Part shown: one piece after another, positions 24,307-34,001 of the stretch | Layout of the letters: every line of letters starts with the position of its first letter | Position numbering within the stretch: the stretch's first letter is position 1 | Assembly: GCA_014804695.1 (NCBI GenBank) | Contig: JAAUZJ010000052.1 | Coordinates: 1-63,094 of the forward strand | Direction of reading: 5' to 3' | DNA: 63,094 nt | DNA from: Lachnospiraceae bacterium | GTDB lineage: Bacteria; Bacillota; Clostridia; Lachnospirales; Lachnospiraceae | Program-made: the position numbers and the translations under genes | Notes under the pieces: model-generated | What the model was told of the DNA's origin: nothing | Database searches by the model: none | The model's input: only the letters and a program-made list of their open reading frames with translations

Positions 24307-25183
24307 CCTGTGCACCTCCCAGATAAGCCTCTATAACCCTCGGATTGTTACGAACTTCATCCGGCGTTCCCTCGGCAATGGATTTTCCAAAATCCAACAC
24401 ATAAATCCTGTCAGATATCTCCATAACCAGATCCATATGGTGTTCAATCATGAATATCGTCAGACCGAACTCATCCCGGATACGTCCAATGAACTGAGTA
24501 AGCTCAAGTGTTTCCTGAGGATTCATACCCGCTGCCGGTTCATCCAAAAGCAACAGTTCAGGCTTAGTCGCAAGCGCACGTGCAATCTCCAAATGTCTTT
24601 GTTTACCGTAAGGCAGCGAAGTTGCAAGCTCATCACGCACATCCTCAAGCTCCATTATTTTAAGAAGCTCTTCGGATTCTTTACGCATCTGCGCTTCTTC
24701 TTTAGCATTTAATTTGAATGTTGCGGTAAAAATATTACTCGTGCGAAGCATATGCTTTGCAATAAGAATATTTTCAAATACCGTCTGGCTTTTAAAAAGA
24801 CGGATATTCTGAAATGTTCTGGCAATTCCCAAGCGTGTAACCTTATCCGGAGTAGGGGCAATAACATGTTTTCCCGCATACATATCTGCATTTTCTCCCT
24901 GATAAAGCTTCTTCATCTTACCCTGCGGGGTATTTTGGATAATCTTATTTCCTTTATAGTAAACCGCACCGTTTGTAGGCGCATAAACACCGGTAATCAT
25001 ATTGAAGGCCGTAGTCTTTCCGGCTCCGTTTGGGCCGATAAGTGAAATGATTTCGCCCTTCTTTACCTCTAAGCTTACGTTATCTACCGCGATAACGCCG
25101 CCAAACTGCATGGTTATATTTTCTAATTTCAACATAGCATTATCGTTTTTTCGATTATTATCTATCTTTTTTTCATTGCTCAT
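24299..25183 (-). CDS. livG: Branched-chain amino acid ABC transporter, ATPase LivG
   Basis: A 294-aa LivG-type ATPase. It has Walker [17 protein letters not shown], the LivG insertion around [17 protein letters not shown], signature [16 protein letters not shown], Walker [14 protein letters not shown] and the H-loop in [13 protein letters not shown]. The ATG at 25183 is preferred to the in-frame GTG three codons earlier. The gene overlaps the livM stop, so translation is coupled. The first 18 residues are a charged extension before the usual LivG start. Confidence 0.94.
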   Translation of the reverse strand: MSNEKKIDNNRKNDNAMLKLENITMQFGGVIAVDNVSLEVKKGEIISLIGPNGAGKTTAFNMITGVYAPTNGAVYYKGNKIIQNTPQGKMKKLYQGENADMYAGKHVIAPTPDKVTRLGIARTFQNIRLFKSQTVFENILIAKHMLRTSNIFTATFKLNAKEEAQMRKESEELLKIMELEDVRDELATSLPYGKQRHLEIARALATKPELLLLDEPAAGMNPQETLELTQFIGRIRDEFGLTIFMIEHHMDLVMEISDRIYVLDFGKSIAEGTPDEVRNNPRVIEAYLGGAQDE

Positions 25184-26264
25184 TCGTACCACCTGCCTCT
25201 TTTACGCCTTTTTTTCCAAACTTCTTCTTAAAGAAGTTATAGACAGCCTCAACAGAGAATTCCTTCGTTCCCATAATTCCCTGTCGGTAGAACAATACCA
25301 TAGCCATTATGACAATGGAAAAGACAACTTTTCTGAAACCTGCACGCAGCAGGGGCACATGGAAGCTGCCGATATAGAAATTTTCATTATCAAGAAAACG
25401 AAGCCACCATTCTGAGCAGGCAATAAACAAAAACGAACTGATACAGCTTCCGGTCACCGAACCGATACCGCCGATTACCACGATAAGCAGGATTTCATAA
25501 GTCATTGCCGACTTAAACATTGACGCCTGAATCGTAGTCTGGTACATGGCAAGAAGTCCGCCGGAAACGCCTGCAAAGAAAGAACTTATAACAAACGCAA
25601 GACGTTTGTGGTGAGCTAAATTAATTCCCATCGCTTCCGCTGCTATCTCGTCATCACGGATAGCCTTAAATGCACGGCCATAAGTAGAATTAATCAGCAT
25701 AACGATCAGTGCAATACAGATGCCTGATACAATAAAAGGATATAATACCGACCTAAAAGTCGGAAAACTTTTAAGCAGGTTAGAACCGTTAGTTACAGGG
25801 CCTAATTTATCCCACTGGAAAACCGCCCTGATTATTTCCGCAAAGCCAAGTGTTGCAATTGCAAGGTAATCACTTTTAAGCCTAAGAACCGGAAGTCCGA
25901 TTAAAAAGGCAAACAATGCTGCCACAAGTCCGCCCGCGATCAAGGCTAACGGAACCGGAATTGCAAAATTAATGATTCCGCCATCATAATACTGATATAC
26001 GCTTGCCCTGGATTCTGCCGGAATTGTCAGGATCGCATATGTATATGCTCCTAAGAGCATGAATCCTGCCTGTCCTAATGAAAACAGTCCCGTAAATCCG
26101 TTTAACAGATTCATAGATACTGCTACTAACGCATAAATTGCGCCTTTTTTTAATACGGTAAAAAGCATGGAGCCTGAAGGCATAGTCTGTTCTAATATAA
26201 AGAGCACGATAAGCAGCGCAGCTATAAGACCAACGTTCCATGCTATTTTTTTAGTTTTACTCAT
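25173..26264 (-). CDS. livM: Branched-chain amino acid ABC transporter, permease LivM
   Basis: This 363-aa membrane protein has about nine helices and matches LivM. It carries [20 protein letters not shown], the EAA-like loop [20 protein letters not shown], and [14 protein letters not shown]. The ATG at 26264 has GGAGG eight bases upstream; the frame is open for 21 further codons without a site. It lies 13 bases after livH. Confidence 0.94.
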   Translation of the reverse strand: MSKTKKIAWNVGLIAALLIVLFILEQTMPSGSMLFTVLKKGAIYALVAVSMNLLNGFTGLFSLGQAGFMLLGAYTYAILTIPAESRASVYQYYDGGIINFAIPVPLALIAGGLVAALFAFLIGLPVLRLKSDYLAIATLGFAEIIRAVFQWDKLGPVTNGSNLLKSFPTFRSVLYPFIVSGICIALIVMLINSTYGRAFKAIRDDEIAAEAMGINLAHHKRLAFVISSFFAGVSGGLLAMYQTTIQASMFKSAMTYEILLIVVIGGIGSVTGSCISSFLFIACSEWWLRFLDNENFYIGSFHVPLLRAGFRKVVFSIVIMAMVLFYRQGIMGTKEFSVEAVYNFFKKKFGKKGVKEAGGTNEQ

Positions 26265-26277
26265 TTTGAACGCCTCC

Positions 26278-27162
26278 TTATACTTTATCCGTTGCTTTTT
26301 CGCCAAATAGACCTGTAGGCTTTGCAATTAAAATTATAATTAAGAGGGCAAAGGTAAACGCATCGGAAAAAGTTGTCCAACCAAGCCCTTTGATAATATT
26401 TTCACAAATTCCGATAATAAACGCTCCGATGACAGCTCCCGGTATTGAACCGATTCCTCCAAATACCGCTGCCACGAAGGCTTTAAGTCCCGGCATAGCA
26501 CCAACCGTAGGCGTTACACCGGTATAATTGGTAAAGAACAAAAGACTTCCGATTGCCGCAAGAAATGTACCAATGATAAAAGTCATGCTGACAACGGAAT
26601 TAATCTTGATCCCCATAAGCTGTGAAGTTTCAAAATCCCTCGAAGCCGCACGCATTGCCATACCAATCTTAGTATACTTGATAAGCAATACCAGAATCAC
26701 CACAAGTATTATTGTCAGAAACGGCGTGATCACCGTAACTCGCTTAGTCGTTGTCCCAAATATTGTTATTGTATCGCTGATCCAAGGAATTGCAGGATAT
26801 TGCTGCGAAAGTCCGCCCGTTACATACAGGGCAAGATTCTGTAAAAGATAGGAAACACCGATGGCAGAAATCATAATTGACATACGCGGAGCGCTGCGAA
26901 GAGGTTTATATGCCACACGCTCTACCATAAAACCTATAAATACCGTTACTATAATCATAAGCGGTATAGCTATGTACATTGGCAAAACTGTTGCCGAATA
27001 TACAAGTATAAGCCCTGCTACCATAAAAATATCACCATGCGCAAAGTTGATCAGACGCAAAATTCCATAGACCATTGTGTATCCAATCGCAATCAGCGCA
27101 TACTGACCTCCCACTGAAATCCCTGCCATCAGATATGGCAGATTTCTTGAAATCCAATCCAT
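26278..27162 (-). CDS. livH: Branched-chain amino acid ABC transporter, permease LivH
   Basis: This 294-aa permease has about eight helices and typical LivH motifs: AIGYTMVYGILRLINFAHGD near residue 30, AMRAASRDFETSQLMGI in the cytoplasmic loop, and VAAVFGGIGSIPGAVIGA near residue 230. It is separated from livK by a 77-base gap holding a strong hairpin. Confidence 0.95.
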   Translation of the reverse strand: MDWISRNLPYLMAGISVGGQYALIAIGYTMVYGILRLINFAHGDIFMVAGLILVYSATVLPMYIAIPLMIIVTVFIGFMVERVAYKPLRSAPRMSIMISAIGVSYLLQNLALYVTGGLSQQYPAIPWISDTITIFGTTTKRVTVITPFLTIILVVILVLLIKYTKIGMAMRAASRDFETSQLMGIKINSVVSMTFIIGTFLAAIGSLLFFTNYTGVTPTVGAMPGLKAFVAAVFGGIGSIPGAVIGAFIIGICENIIKGLGWTTFSDAFTFALLIIILIAKPTGLFGEKATDKV

Positions 27163-27202
27163 AATGTTCCCCCATTCTTTAATCTAGCCCAAATAATAGG
27201 CA

Positions 27203-27224
27203 TGGCGGGAGACTACTCCCGCCA
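27203..27224 (-). promoter_or_regulatory. Intercistronic hairpin between livK and livH
   Basis: TGGCGGGAG (27203-27211) and CTCCCGCCA (27216-27224) form a perfect 9-bp stem with an ACTA loop and no T-run. It probably stabilises the livK end of the mRNA, so the binding protein is made in excess over the permease. Confidence 0.65.
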
Positions 27225-27239
27225 TTAGGTATCTCATTC

Positions 27240-28445
27240 TTAATTTACACCCTGAACGGCTACGAAATCCCATGCGCCCGTTTCAGTATTTGCGCATTTT
27301 ACATAAGCCACATCACGAAGTGCGTCTCCGGTCTCATTAAATGCAATTTCTCCGGATACGCCGGTATAAGTAACATCCCAAAGCGCCTCGTTTACTGCTG
27401 ATGCATCTGTGGAACCTGCTGCTTTTAATGCCTCTAATGCCACATAGTATGCATCATAACCCATAGCTGTTACAGCTGCGATAGTATCATCACCGCCGTT
27501 GTTTGCTTTTGCGGTAGAATCTGAATTGATCCATTCTTTAATACCGTTATCAAACTCTTCGTTACCACCTTCCTGATAGAAAGTTGTAACATAAACTTCA
27601 ACATCTTTTCCTTTTGCTGCATTAAGTATAACGTTAGAATCCCATGTATCGCCAGCCATCAGCGGTATATCAAGTCCCTGTGCTGCAGACTGTTCAATAA
27701 TAAGAGCTGCTGCCTCTGTAGATACCGGTGCAAAGAATACATCAGCGCCTGCATTTTTTGCAGATGTGATATAGGAAATAAAGTCGCTGTTTCCTTCCTG
27801 GAAAGTCTCTTCAACAACTTCACCGCCAAGATTTACAAAAGCCTCTTTGAAGTAATGTCCAAGTCCTGTAGAATAATCATCACCAAGTTTAGTTAAAATA
27901 TAAGCTTTCTTTGCTGAAAAGTTATCATTTGCAAAGTTAGCAAGTACCGTACCTTGGAAAGGATCAAGGAAACAGATACGGAAATAATGTGTATTTCCTT
28001 CTGTAACCTGTGGATTTGTACAAGTTACACCAATTGCAGGAATTCCAGCTTCTTTAAATACGTCAGAAGCTGCAATTGATACACCTGAACCATAAGAACC
28101 AAGAACTACAGATACATTGGAACTTACAAGTGAAGATGCTGCAGAAGGTCCCTTATCGTTAGAAGACTCGTTATCTACGATTTCCAACTCTACGGTATAC
28201 TCTTCTCCACCGATTTCTACGGTAGGAGTTTTGCTGTTCGCATACTGCATACCTAAGGTTTCCTGCTTACCGCCTGCACCGTTATCTCCTGATGCCGGCT
28301 CATATACACCGATTTTTACTACTTTTGCGCCATCGTTTGATGACGTATTGCTGTTTGCCGCATTATTACCGCCTTCGCCACAGCCTGTCAGCATAGTGCC
28401 AACCATTGCTACGGTAAGGGCAAGTGCCAATACTCGTTTTTTCAT
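27240..28445 (-). CDS. livK: Branched-chain amino acid ABC transporter, binding lipoprotein LivK
   Basis: The protein is 401 aa. Its lipoprotein signal peptide ends in MLTGC (Cys22) and is followed by an Asn/Ser-rich linker. The type I periplasmic-binding fold shows KIGVYEPASGDNGAGGKQE, VVLGSYGSGVSIAASDVF and AKKAYIL. It delivers leucine-type or other hydrophobic amino acids to LivHM. The nearby aromatic amino acid operon makes an aromatic substrate possible, but the sequence does not decide this. It is first in the operon, after a good promoter. Confidence 0.94.
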   Translation of the reverse strand: MKKRVLALALTVAMVGTMLTGCGEGGNNAANSNTSSNDGAKVVKIGVYEPASGDNGAGGKQETLGMQYANSKTPTVEIGGEEYTVELEIVDNESSNDKGPSAASSLVSSNVSVVLGSYGSGVSIAASDVFKEAGIPAIGVTCTNPQVTEGNTHYFRICFLDPFQGTVLANFANDNFSAKKAYILTKLGDDYSTGLGHYFKEAFVNLGGEVVEETFQEGNSDFISYITSAKNAGADVFFAPVSTEAAALIIEQSAAQGLDIPLMAGDTWDSNVILNAAKGKDVEVYVTTFYQEGGNEEFDNGIKEWINSDSTAKANNGGDDTIAAVTAMGYDAYYVALEALKAAGSTDASAVNEALWDVTYTGVSGEIAFNETGDALRDVAYVKCANTETGAWDFVAVQGVN

Positions 28446-28463
28446 AATTGTTATCCTCCTGTC

Positions 28464-28487
28464 TGTACACCTGTATACATTTGTACA
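28464..28487. promoter_or_regulatory. TGTACA repeat cluster in the livK leader
   Basis: TGTACA at 28464-28469, TGTATACA at 28472-28479 and TGTACA at 28482-28487 are each palindromic. They lie between the promoter and the AGGAGG site of livK. The regular spacing of 8 to 10 bases suggests a regulator binding site; the regulator is not identified. Confidence 0.45.
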
Positions 28488-28505
28488 AGTTTAAATACAG
28501 CCCAC

Positions 28506-28534
28506 AGTATAACACATTTCCAAAGTAATTTCAA
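28506..28534 (-). promoter_or_regulatory. Promoter of the liv operon
   Basis: On the minus strand -35 TTGAAA (complement of 28529-28534) and -10 TATACT (28506-28511) have a 17-base spacer, about 60 bases upstream of the livK ATG. Confidence 0.75.
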
Positions 28535-28544
28535 GGAAAAATCT

Positions 28545-28919
28545 TCAACTTAACATTCCTCCCAGCATACCGCTGCCGCCGCACAGTAAGAATACTGTAA
28601 CCAGACTGCTCGCAGCATCCTCAATTCCCCGATTTACGATAACCGAAACTGCCGTAAGAATCAGGAAGTAAATGCATCCCATAGCAAGCCCCCATAGAAA
28701 CTTCTTCTCTCCCGCTCTTTTTCCTGCAATAAAACCGGCTAAAAAAGTAACAGTTATGTAAATGACTATTATGCCTATAGATACTACCTTCTCCGATAAC
28801 CCAAAGCGATACAGCATCAATGCCAGAAATAATAAAAGCCCTGCTGTCAGAAGATAGGAAACCAGCATACATTTCACAACAAATACTATTTTTGTACTAT
28901 CTGAGACCTTTTTCTCCAT
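28545..28919 (-). CDS. TIGR04086-family membrane protein
   Basis: This 124-aa protein has four hydrophobic helices. It fits the TIGR04086 family of small clostridial membrane proteins: a charged N-terminus, LTAGLLLFLALMLYRFGLS, FLAGFIAGKRAGEKKFLWG in the middle and a Gly-rich end (GGSGMLGGML). Function is unknown. AGGAGA precedes the ATG by eight bases. It is transcribed toward the liv operon, but the liv promoter lies between them. Confidence 0.8.
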   Translation of the reverse strand: MEKKVSDSTKIVFVVKCMLVSYLLTAGLLLFLALMLYRFGLSEKVVSIGIIVIYITVTFLAGFIAGKRAGEKKFLWGLAMGCIYFLILTAVSVIVNRGIEDAASSLVTVFLLCGGSGMLGGMLS

Positions 28920-28998
28920 TAACTCATTCTCCTCTCTGCCCCTTATTCAATAAATTCCTAAAAAGATATTAAATATATATTCTCATCTCAGGAAAAAC

Positions 28999-29027
28999 TT
29001 GACACAATATTCTATATAATGTAATAT
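28999..29027 (+). promoter_or_regulatory. Promoter of the CorC/HlyC gene
   Basis: -35 TTGACA (28999-29004) and -10 TAATAT (29022-29027) with a 17-base spacer, about 50 bases upstream of the start. Confidence 0.7.
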
Positions 29028-29080
29028 TTTCTACTAAGAAATAATATAGCAATTATCTAAAAGGAGTGTGAATTTTTAAA

Positions 29081-30382
29081 TTGGATACCACAGGTGTCAT
29101 ACAACTCATATCATTATTTATTCTTATTTTACTATCAGCATTCTTTTCTTCGGCTGAAACGGCATTTACTACCGTAAATCAGGTTCGGCTCCGTACGCTG
29201 GCGCAGGATGGCTCTAAGCGCGCCGACAGGGTGATTTCCATTCTTGAACAATATAGCAAGATGCTCAGTACCATTCTGATTGGCAACAATATTGTCAATA
29301 TCAGTGCATCCTCTGTTGCAACCACATTTGCAATAAGTCTCTGGGGAAATTATGCCGTAGGATTCATGACAGGCGCACTGACTCTTGTAGTCCTTATCTT
29401 TGGTGAGATCATTCCAAAGACCTGGGCTATGAACAATTCAGAATCAATTTCACTGGCATACAGCGGTGTAATACGGACATTAATGACAGTGCTTACCCCT
29501 GTTATTTTTATCATTGACAAACTGGCGCTTGGCTTTTTACGACTTTTACATATAAACTCCAATGATAATAACAAAATTATATCAGAAAACGAGTTAAAGA
29601 CCTATGTAGATGTAAGTCATGAAGGCGGCGCTATAGAATCAGAAGAAAGGGAGCTCATATACAATGTGTTTGATTTTGGAGACGCTGTTGCCAAGGATAT
29701 AATGGTTCCGCGAATCAGAATGACAACCTTACCTATTTCATCCACTTATGATGAAGTACTCTCAACTTTCCGTGCGTCAATGTTTACACGTATTCCAATC
29801 TATGATGACGATCCTGATGACATTATCGGAATTATTAATATAAAGGATTTCATACTGGTAAAAGATAAGGATAAGTTCCAGCTAAAAAGATTACTTAGAA
29901 AAGCCTATTATACATATGAGTATAAAAAGATTGCCGACCTTATGATGGAAATGAGGGAAAAATCACACAATATTACTTTCATCATGAGCGAATACGGCGC
30001 AACCGTAGGTATGATCACAATGGAAGATTTAATCGAAGAAATCGTCGGTGAAATCCGTGACGAATACGACGAAGATGAAGAAGAACTAATTGTCGCAACC
30101 GAAGAACCCGGGCAGTTCCTTGTGGACGCCGGAATGAAACTAGACGATATCAATGACGCTTTAGACTTAGAAACCAAGTTAGACTCCGAGGACTTTGATT
30201 CAATCGGCGGTCTGATGATTGAGCAGTTAGAACGGCTTCCGGAAGATAACGAGACAATACAGCTTGATGACGGCACTATCCTAAAAGCCCAGGGCATCAA
30301 CAAAAACCGTATATTAAAGGTACTTATTACCCTTCCTGCGAAAGACTCTGAAGAAGCGGAAGAAGCTCCTTCGGAGACGTGA
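29081..30382 (+). CDS. CNNM/CorC-HlyC family membrane protein
   Basis: The 433-aa protein has the family order. A DUF21 transmembrane domain (residues about 5-190) carries SAFFSSAETAFTTVNQVRLR and GEIIPKTWAMNN. A CBS pair (about 205-330) carries VFDFGDAVAKDIMVPR and EYGATVGMITMEDLIEEIVG. A CorC_HlyC transporter-associated domain follows at about 345-420. These proteins take part in divalent cation, mainly Mg2+, export or homeostasis. The start is a TTG; AAGGAG lies 14 bases upstream, a long gap, and no ATG in this frame is better placed. Its last 56 bases overlap the convergent gph gene. Confidence 0.9.
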   Translation: MDTTGVIQLISLFILILLSAFFSSAETAFTTVNQVRLRTLAQDGSKRADRVISILEQYSKMLSTILIGNNIVNISASSVATTFAISLWGNYAVGFMTGALTLVVLIFGEIIPKTWAMNNSESISLAYSGVIRTLMTVLTPVIFIIDKLALGFLRLLHINSNDNNKIISENELKTYVDVSHEGGAIESEERELIYNVFDFGDAVAKDIMVPRIRMTTLPISSTYDEVLSTFRASMFTRIPIYDDDPDDIIGIINIKDFILVKDKDKFQLKRLLRKAYYTYEYKKIADLMMEMREKSHNITFIMSEYGATVGMITMEDLIEEIVGEIRDEYDEDEEELIVATEEPGQFLVDAGMKLDDINDALDLETKLDSEDFDSIGGLMIEQLERLPEDNETIQLDDGTILKAQGINKNRILKVLITLPAKDSEEAEEAPSET

Positions 30383-30995
30383 TCATACGGGAAGCATCAG
30401 CTCCGGCATTTATAAGCTGGCTGCGGCTTCGAAAGCCCCATGTGACACTGATACACTTCATCGGCACATTGGCTGCTGTTGCAATATCCACATCAGAATC
30501 ACCTACATATACAGCATTCTCTGCTTTAGCTGATAATTCTTCCAGTGCCTGATATACCGTATCGGGCGCTGGTTTTTTTCTAACATTATCACTTCCGCCT
30601 ATTGATGTAAGAATACGATCTCCAAAATAAACTCTGCTAAGCTCTTTTACCGGTGTATCAGGTTTATTAGAAACAATACCTAACTTATATCCCTTTTCGC
30701 ACAATTCATCTAGCATAGGCAAAATTCCGTCATAAGGTTTTGTTTTATCTTTACAGTGCAGCTCGTAATACTCTTTATAAACGCTTAATGTATCTTCGTA
30801 AAGTGGATTATCCTTCCCATTTGGAACAGCCCTTTCAATCAGCTTAGCTGCTCCATTTCCCACAAAGCTTCTGATTTCTTCTATAGTTCTTGCAGGAAAG
30901 CCAAAATGTTTAAGCGCATGATTAACGCTGTCTGATAAGTCTTCAAGCGTATTTAGTAAAGTACCGTCTAAGTCAAAAATTATTGTATCTATCAT
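30327..30995 (-). CDS. gph: HAD-family phosphatase, phosphoglycolate phosphatase type
   Basis: The 222-aa HAD hydrolase has motif I FDLDGTLLNT (nucleophile Asp near residue 8), motif II VSNKPD, motif III Lys in VRKKPAPD and motif IV YVGDSDVDIATAANV. These match Gph/PGP-like enzymes that dephosphorylate 2-phosphoglycolate or related small phosphates. GAAAGG is ten bases before the ATG. The 3' end overlaps the convergent CorC/HlyC gene by 56 bases, so the two transcripts are antisense there. Confidence 0.88.
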   Translation of the reverse strand: MIDTIIFDLDGTLLNTLEDLSDSVNHALKHFGFPARTIEEIRSFVGNGAAKLIERAVPNGKDNPLYEDTLSVYKEYYELHCKDKTKPYDGILPMLDELCEKGYKLGIVSNKPDTPVKELSRVYFGDRILTSIGGSDNVRKKPAPDTVYQALEELSAKAENAVYVGDSDVDIATAANVPMKCISVTWGFRSRSQLINAGADASRMITSPKELLPLLQSLSQEG

Positions 30996-31021
30996 TATTT
31001 ATATGCCTTTCATATATAACA

Positions 31022-31055
31022 ATGTTAAGAAACTAACATGTTAGTTTCTTAACAT
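31022..31055. repeat. 34-bp perfect palindrome
   Basis: Each half reads ATGTTAAGAAACTAACA, or its complement, with no spacer. It sits directly after the stop of the SseB gene and 27 bases before the gph start. It is followed by a second small palindrome, GTTAA-TTTT-TTAAC (31056-31069), that contains the SseB stop. There is no T-run on either strand. Confidence 0.8.
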
Positions 31056-31056
31056 G

Positions 31057-31971
31057 TTAATTTTTTAACACTAAATTCATGATTGCCTCTATCTCTGCCC
31101 CATTCTCCGGTACCGGTTCTACAATCTCATGTTTCCTATCCGCATATACCCTCGCAATCCCGCTGCCCTCTTCCTCTTTTTCTATGGTGTAGTAAAACAT
31201 CTCTTCAGAATCCCTTTTCCATGCCACATAAATACGGCTGCACATTCCCTTGATCAACTCCTTGTCCGGCATGTCAATTCTGGTAATCTGCATATCTTCC
31301 GTAACGTTCAATGTCATAAATGAAAAATCATCTTCGGAATAAGGCACCTTTATCTCTTTGGGATAGACGGAAGTAAATAAGGATAAAATAAACTTTCCTT
31401 CTTCCTTCTGCATCTGCTCTAAGCCTTCACTAGTCTTTTCATATAAAAATACCGGTAAAAGCTCGTAAGATACACGTCTGTGGGCTAGCTGGTGGAATTG
31501 ATTCTCAGTCAGCTTCACCTTCTTAGTAGTTGGCATACTGCTTCTCTTCTGCGCCACTTCCAAAACCTGTCTGTTAATAACAATGCTCTGTGTAAAAGGA
31601 TTGAGAACAACAGTATCTACTTTATCGATGTTTGACATTACCATTGATACGCAGGTAAAAAACGGCATCGCAAGCACCGCCGGGCTTGTCTTATCAGCCG
31701 GAACCTGGCTTTTGGATGAAAAAATGGGAAGCGCCTGCTCGCCACTCTCCTTCTTTAAAAGGCAGGGGGTGAATTTGGCATCCTTCGTAAGTTGAACTTC
31801 CTCACCGGACTTTGCTTTTTCCAAATCTTCACTACTCATATTTTCGGGCAGCAATGTTGGTACAAAAACAGTGGATTTTTCTAACTGCTCCATGATTTTT
31901 ACAAAGTTTTCTTTTGACCTGTCCTTCGCAAAGGCGGCGGTCAGGGTTTCTAATTCGGTGTTATCTATCAT
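31057..31971 (-). CDS. SseB-family protein (304 aa)
   Basis: Residues about 1-150 match the SseB N-terminal domain pattern: ELETLTAAFAKDRSKENFVK, STVFVPTLLPE, LPIFSSKSQVP, and DKVDTVVLNPFTQSIVINRQ. The C-terminal half is a second, less familiar domain with VSYELLPVFLYEKT. Family members are cytoplasmic and mostly of unknown function; the name comes from the Salmonella protein. AAGGAGT lies ten bases upstream of the ATG. Confidence 0.82.
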   Translation of the reverse strand: MIDNTELETLTAAFAKDRSKENFVKIMEQLEKSTVFVPTLLPENMSSEDLEKAKSGEEVQLTKDAKFTPCLLKKESGEQALPIFSSKSQVPADKTSPAVLAMPFFTCVSMVMSNIDKVDTVVLNPFTQSIVINRQVLEVAQKRSSMPTTKKVKLTENQFHQLAHRRVSYELLPVFLYEKTSEGLEQMQKEEGKFILSLFTSVYPKEIKVPYSEDDFSFMTLNVTEDMQITRIDMPDKELIKGMCSRIYVAWKRDSEEMFYYTIEKEEEGSGIARVYADRKHEIVEPVPENGAEIEAIMNLVLKN

Positions 31972-32230
31972 TTAGTCTGTGTACTCCTTTTTGTATATTT
32001 TCTCATGTGGGATTCGGGTGTCAAAAGGTATGTTTTAAGTTTTGTCACTCGTATCCTAATTCCATAGATTAGTATAGCAGAATTTATTGATATAGGAAAG
32101 AGAAATGATTTAATTGTGAAATTTATATCAAACTCCTGCAACAAAACCTTTTTTAAAATTATCTAATAAGTGTATAGGTGATACGATAATTATATAGACG
32201 ACAATAATACATATGAACGGAGGCGAAAAT

Positions 32231-32785
32231 ATGTTATCACTTGTCAAAAAGGCTCTTGCCGGTGATGCGGAAGCATTTCTTAAACTGATAGATATCAATC
32301 AGCCTGCCATGCTGCGCATTGCCCACGGATATTTTTCACAGGAAGCGGATGTTGCCGATGCCATACAGGATACCATCTTAGATTCCTTCGAACATCTTTC
32401 CACCCTGAAGGAACCACGCCATTTTAAAACATGGCTTATCAGGATTCTCATTAATAACTGCAACCGCATTTATGACAAAAATAAAAAATATGCTTCTATG
32501 GATGAAGTAACTTCCGACTTAATAGACAGCAAGCAGGAAGCGGCGCCGGAGGACTTACCGCTTTATCGTTTCAATGAGCTGCTTTCATATGTTTCCAAGG
32601 AAAACCGACTATGTTTTCAGCTATATTACGGCGAGGATCTTACTACCAGAGAAATTGCTGACATCCTGCATATTAACGAAAGCACAATACGCAGCCGTAT
32701 GCACAGGGAAAAAATCAAGCTTAAAACCAAATTATTGAAAGACGGATATCTGCCATCTTATGGCAAAGAAGGGAGTTTATCATGA
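32231..32785 (+). CDS. ECF-type RNA polymerase sigma factor
   Basis: The 184-aa protein has the sigma-70 region 2 (AFLKLIDINQPAMLRIAHGY, DVADAIQDTILDSFEHL, FKTWLIRILINNCNRIY). Region 4 follows with CFQLYYGEDLTTREIADILH and STIRSRMHREKIKLK. It would direct polymerase to stress-response promoters and is held by the next gene's product. The ATG at 32231 has GGAGG seven bases before it; an ATG six codons earlier has none. It overlaps the anti-sigma gene by four bases. Confidence 0.92.
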   Translation: MLSLVKKALAGDAEAFLKLIDINQPAMLRIAHGYFSQEADVADAIQDTILDSFEHLSTLKEPRHFKTWLIRILINNCNRIYDKNKKYASMDEVTSDLIDSKQEAAPEDLPLYRFNELLSYVSKENRLCFQLYYGEDLTTREIADILHINESTIRSRMHREKIKLKTKLLKDGYLPSYGKEGSLS

Positions 32786-33981
32786 AAAAAGAATACATTA
32801 ATTCCGAATTATATGAAATACTGCACTTTACGCCCACTATTACTCCAAAAATCCAGGCTAGTATAGATATGGCCTACGGAGAAATCAGAAATAAAATTTT
32901 ATCTTCCACAGAAATGCCACATCGAAAAATAAAAATGCAAAATCGCACTTACTTAGGTTTTGCGGCTGCTATATTACTCGCACTGGGCTTTATAGGTTTT
33001 GGCAATTCGGCTTTAGCTGCAAAAATCCCTTTTATCGGGGGAATATTTAATTTGGTTGAAACCAAACTCAGCTATCCTGGTAATTTTAGTGAAAATTCAG
33101 AGGAAAATGTGTATTCCCAGACGGTCGGTGACGTTACAATCACGCTCTCCGAGGCTTCATATACCGAGATGGCTTTATATTTGGCATTGGAATTATACAG
33201 CGAAGAAGGTTTCCCCGAGGACTTTAACCGTGTTAAAAACATGGAAGACTACATCCTTTCCTATGACGTACTCAATATGCAGAGCTGCCAGAGTTTTGAT
33301 TTTTCGCAGGCTGATCCTAATCTATATAATAACGACATTCTGTCCGCTTCGGTAGAGGAAGGCGTTTACACACCATACTCAATTGAGGGCAACTTTGCGG
33401 ATACACATACATTTTTAGGCGTTATCAGAATTGATTTGGACGCCATAAAAAGAGCATTTGAAATATCTTCTCTTCCGCCGGAATTTACTTACACATTTAC
33501 TATCAGGAAATTCTGGGGACGTTTAAATGAAAGCAAGGAGATTAAATTAACAGATCCGGATACCGGAAAGATAAGCACTATTATGAATGCCGTACAAAAA
33601 TATTACGAAGGGCCTTGGAGTTTTACATTCCCTGTAGCTTTGGATCCTGCCGGAACACAGACCAGAGAGATCATGGAGACCAACAAAGACGGCGTCGGCA
33701 TTTCTACAGCTACCAAAACCCGTTATGAGATAAAAGCAGATCTTATTTTACCTGACGGAGCAGATCCAATTGATTATTTCGTATGTATTACGGATGCTGA
33801 TGGAAAAATATTGGACTCTCAAGGAAACAATAATGCAGAAATTTATTCTATCTATGGAAGAAATACAGACACTGTGTATATATATGTTGTGGATTATTTC
33901 ACATATATGGACGAGTGTAAAGCAGAAAACGCATATCTTCTCCCTGAAAAATCATTGTTTATGACTAAAGTTGAGTGGTGA
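32782..33981 (+). CDS. DUF4179-type anti-sigma factor (399 aa)
   Basis: A cytoplasmic N-terminus of about 55 residues is followed by one membrane helix (LGFAAAILLALGFIGFGNSA) and a large extracellular region. This begins with the DUF4179 pattern (KIPFIGGIFNLVE, QTVGDVTITLSEASYTEMAL). It probably binds the sigma factor encoded just upstream and releases it on an envelope signal. The ATGA overlap with the sigma gene supports coupled synthesis. The extracellular domain, not the short cytoplasmic tail, holds most of the protein, so it is the likely sensor. Confidence 0.88.
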   Translation: MKKEYINSELYEILHFTPTITPKIQASIDMAYGEIRNKILSSTEMPHRKIKMQNRTYLGFAAAILLALGFIGFGNSALAAKIPFIGGIFNLVETKLSYPGNFSENSEENVYSQTVGDVTITLSEASYTEMALYLALELYSEEGFPEDFNRVKNMEDYILSYDVLNMQSCQSFDFSQADPNLYNNDILSASVEEGVYTPYSIEGNFADTHTFLGVIRIDLDAIKRAFEISSLPPEFTYTFTIRKFWGRLNESKEIKLTDPDTGKISTIMNAVQKYYEGPWSFTFPVALDPAGTQTREIMETNKDGVGISTATKTRYEIKADLILPDGADPIDYFVCITDADGKILDSQGNNNAEIYSIYGRNTDTVYIYVVDYFTYMDECKAENAYLLPEKSLFMTKVEW

Positions 33982-34001
33982 GTGGCAAGTGGTAAATGAT
34001 G

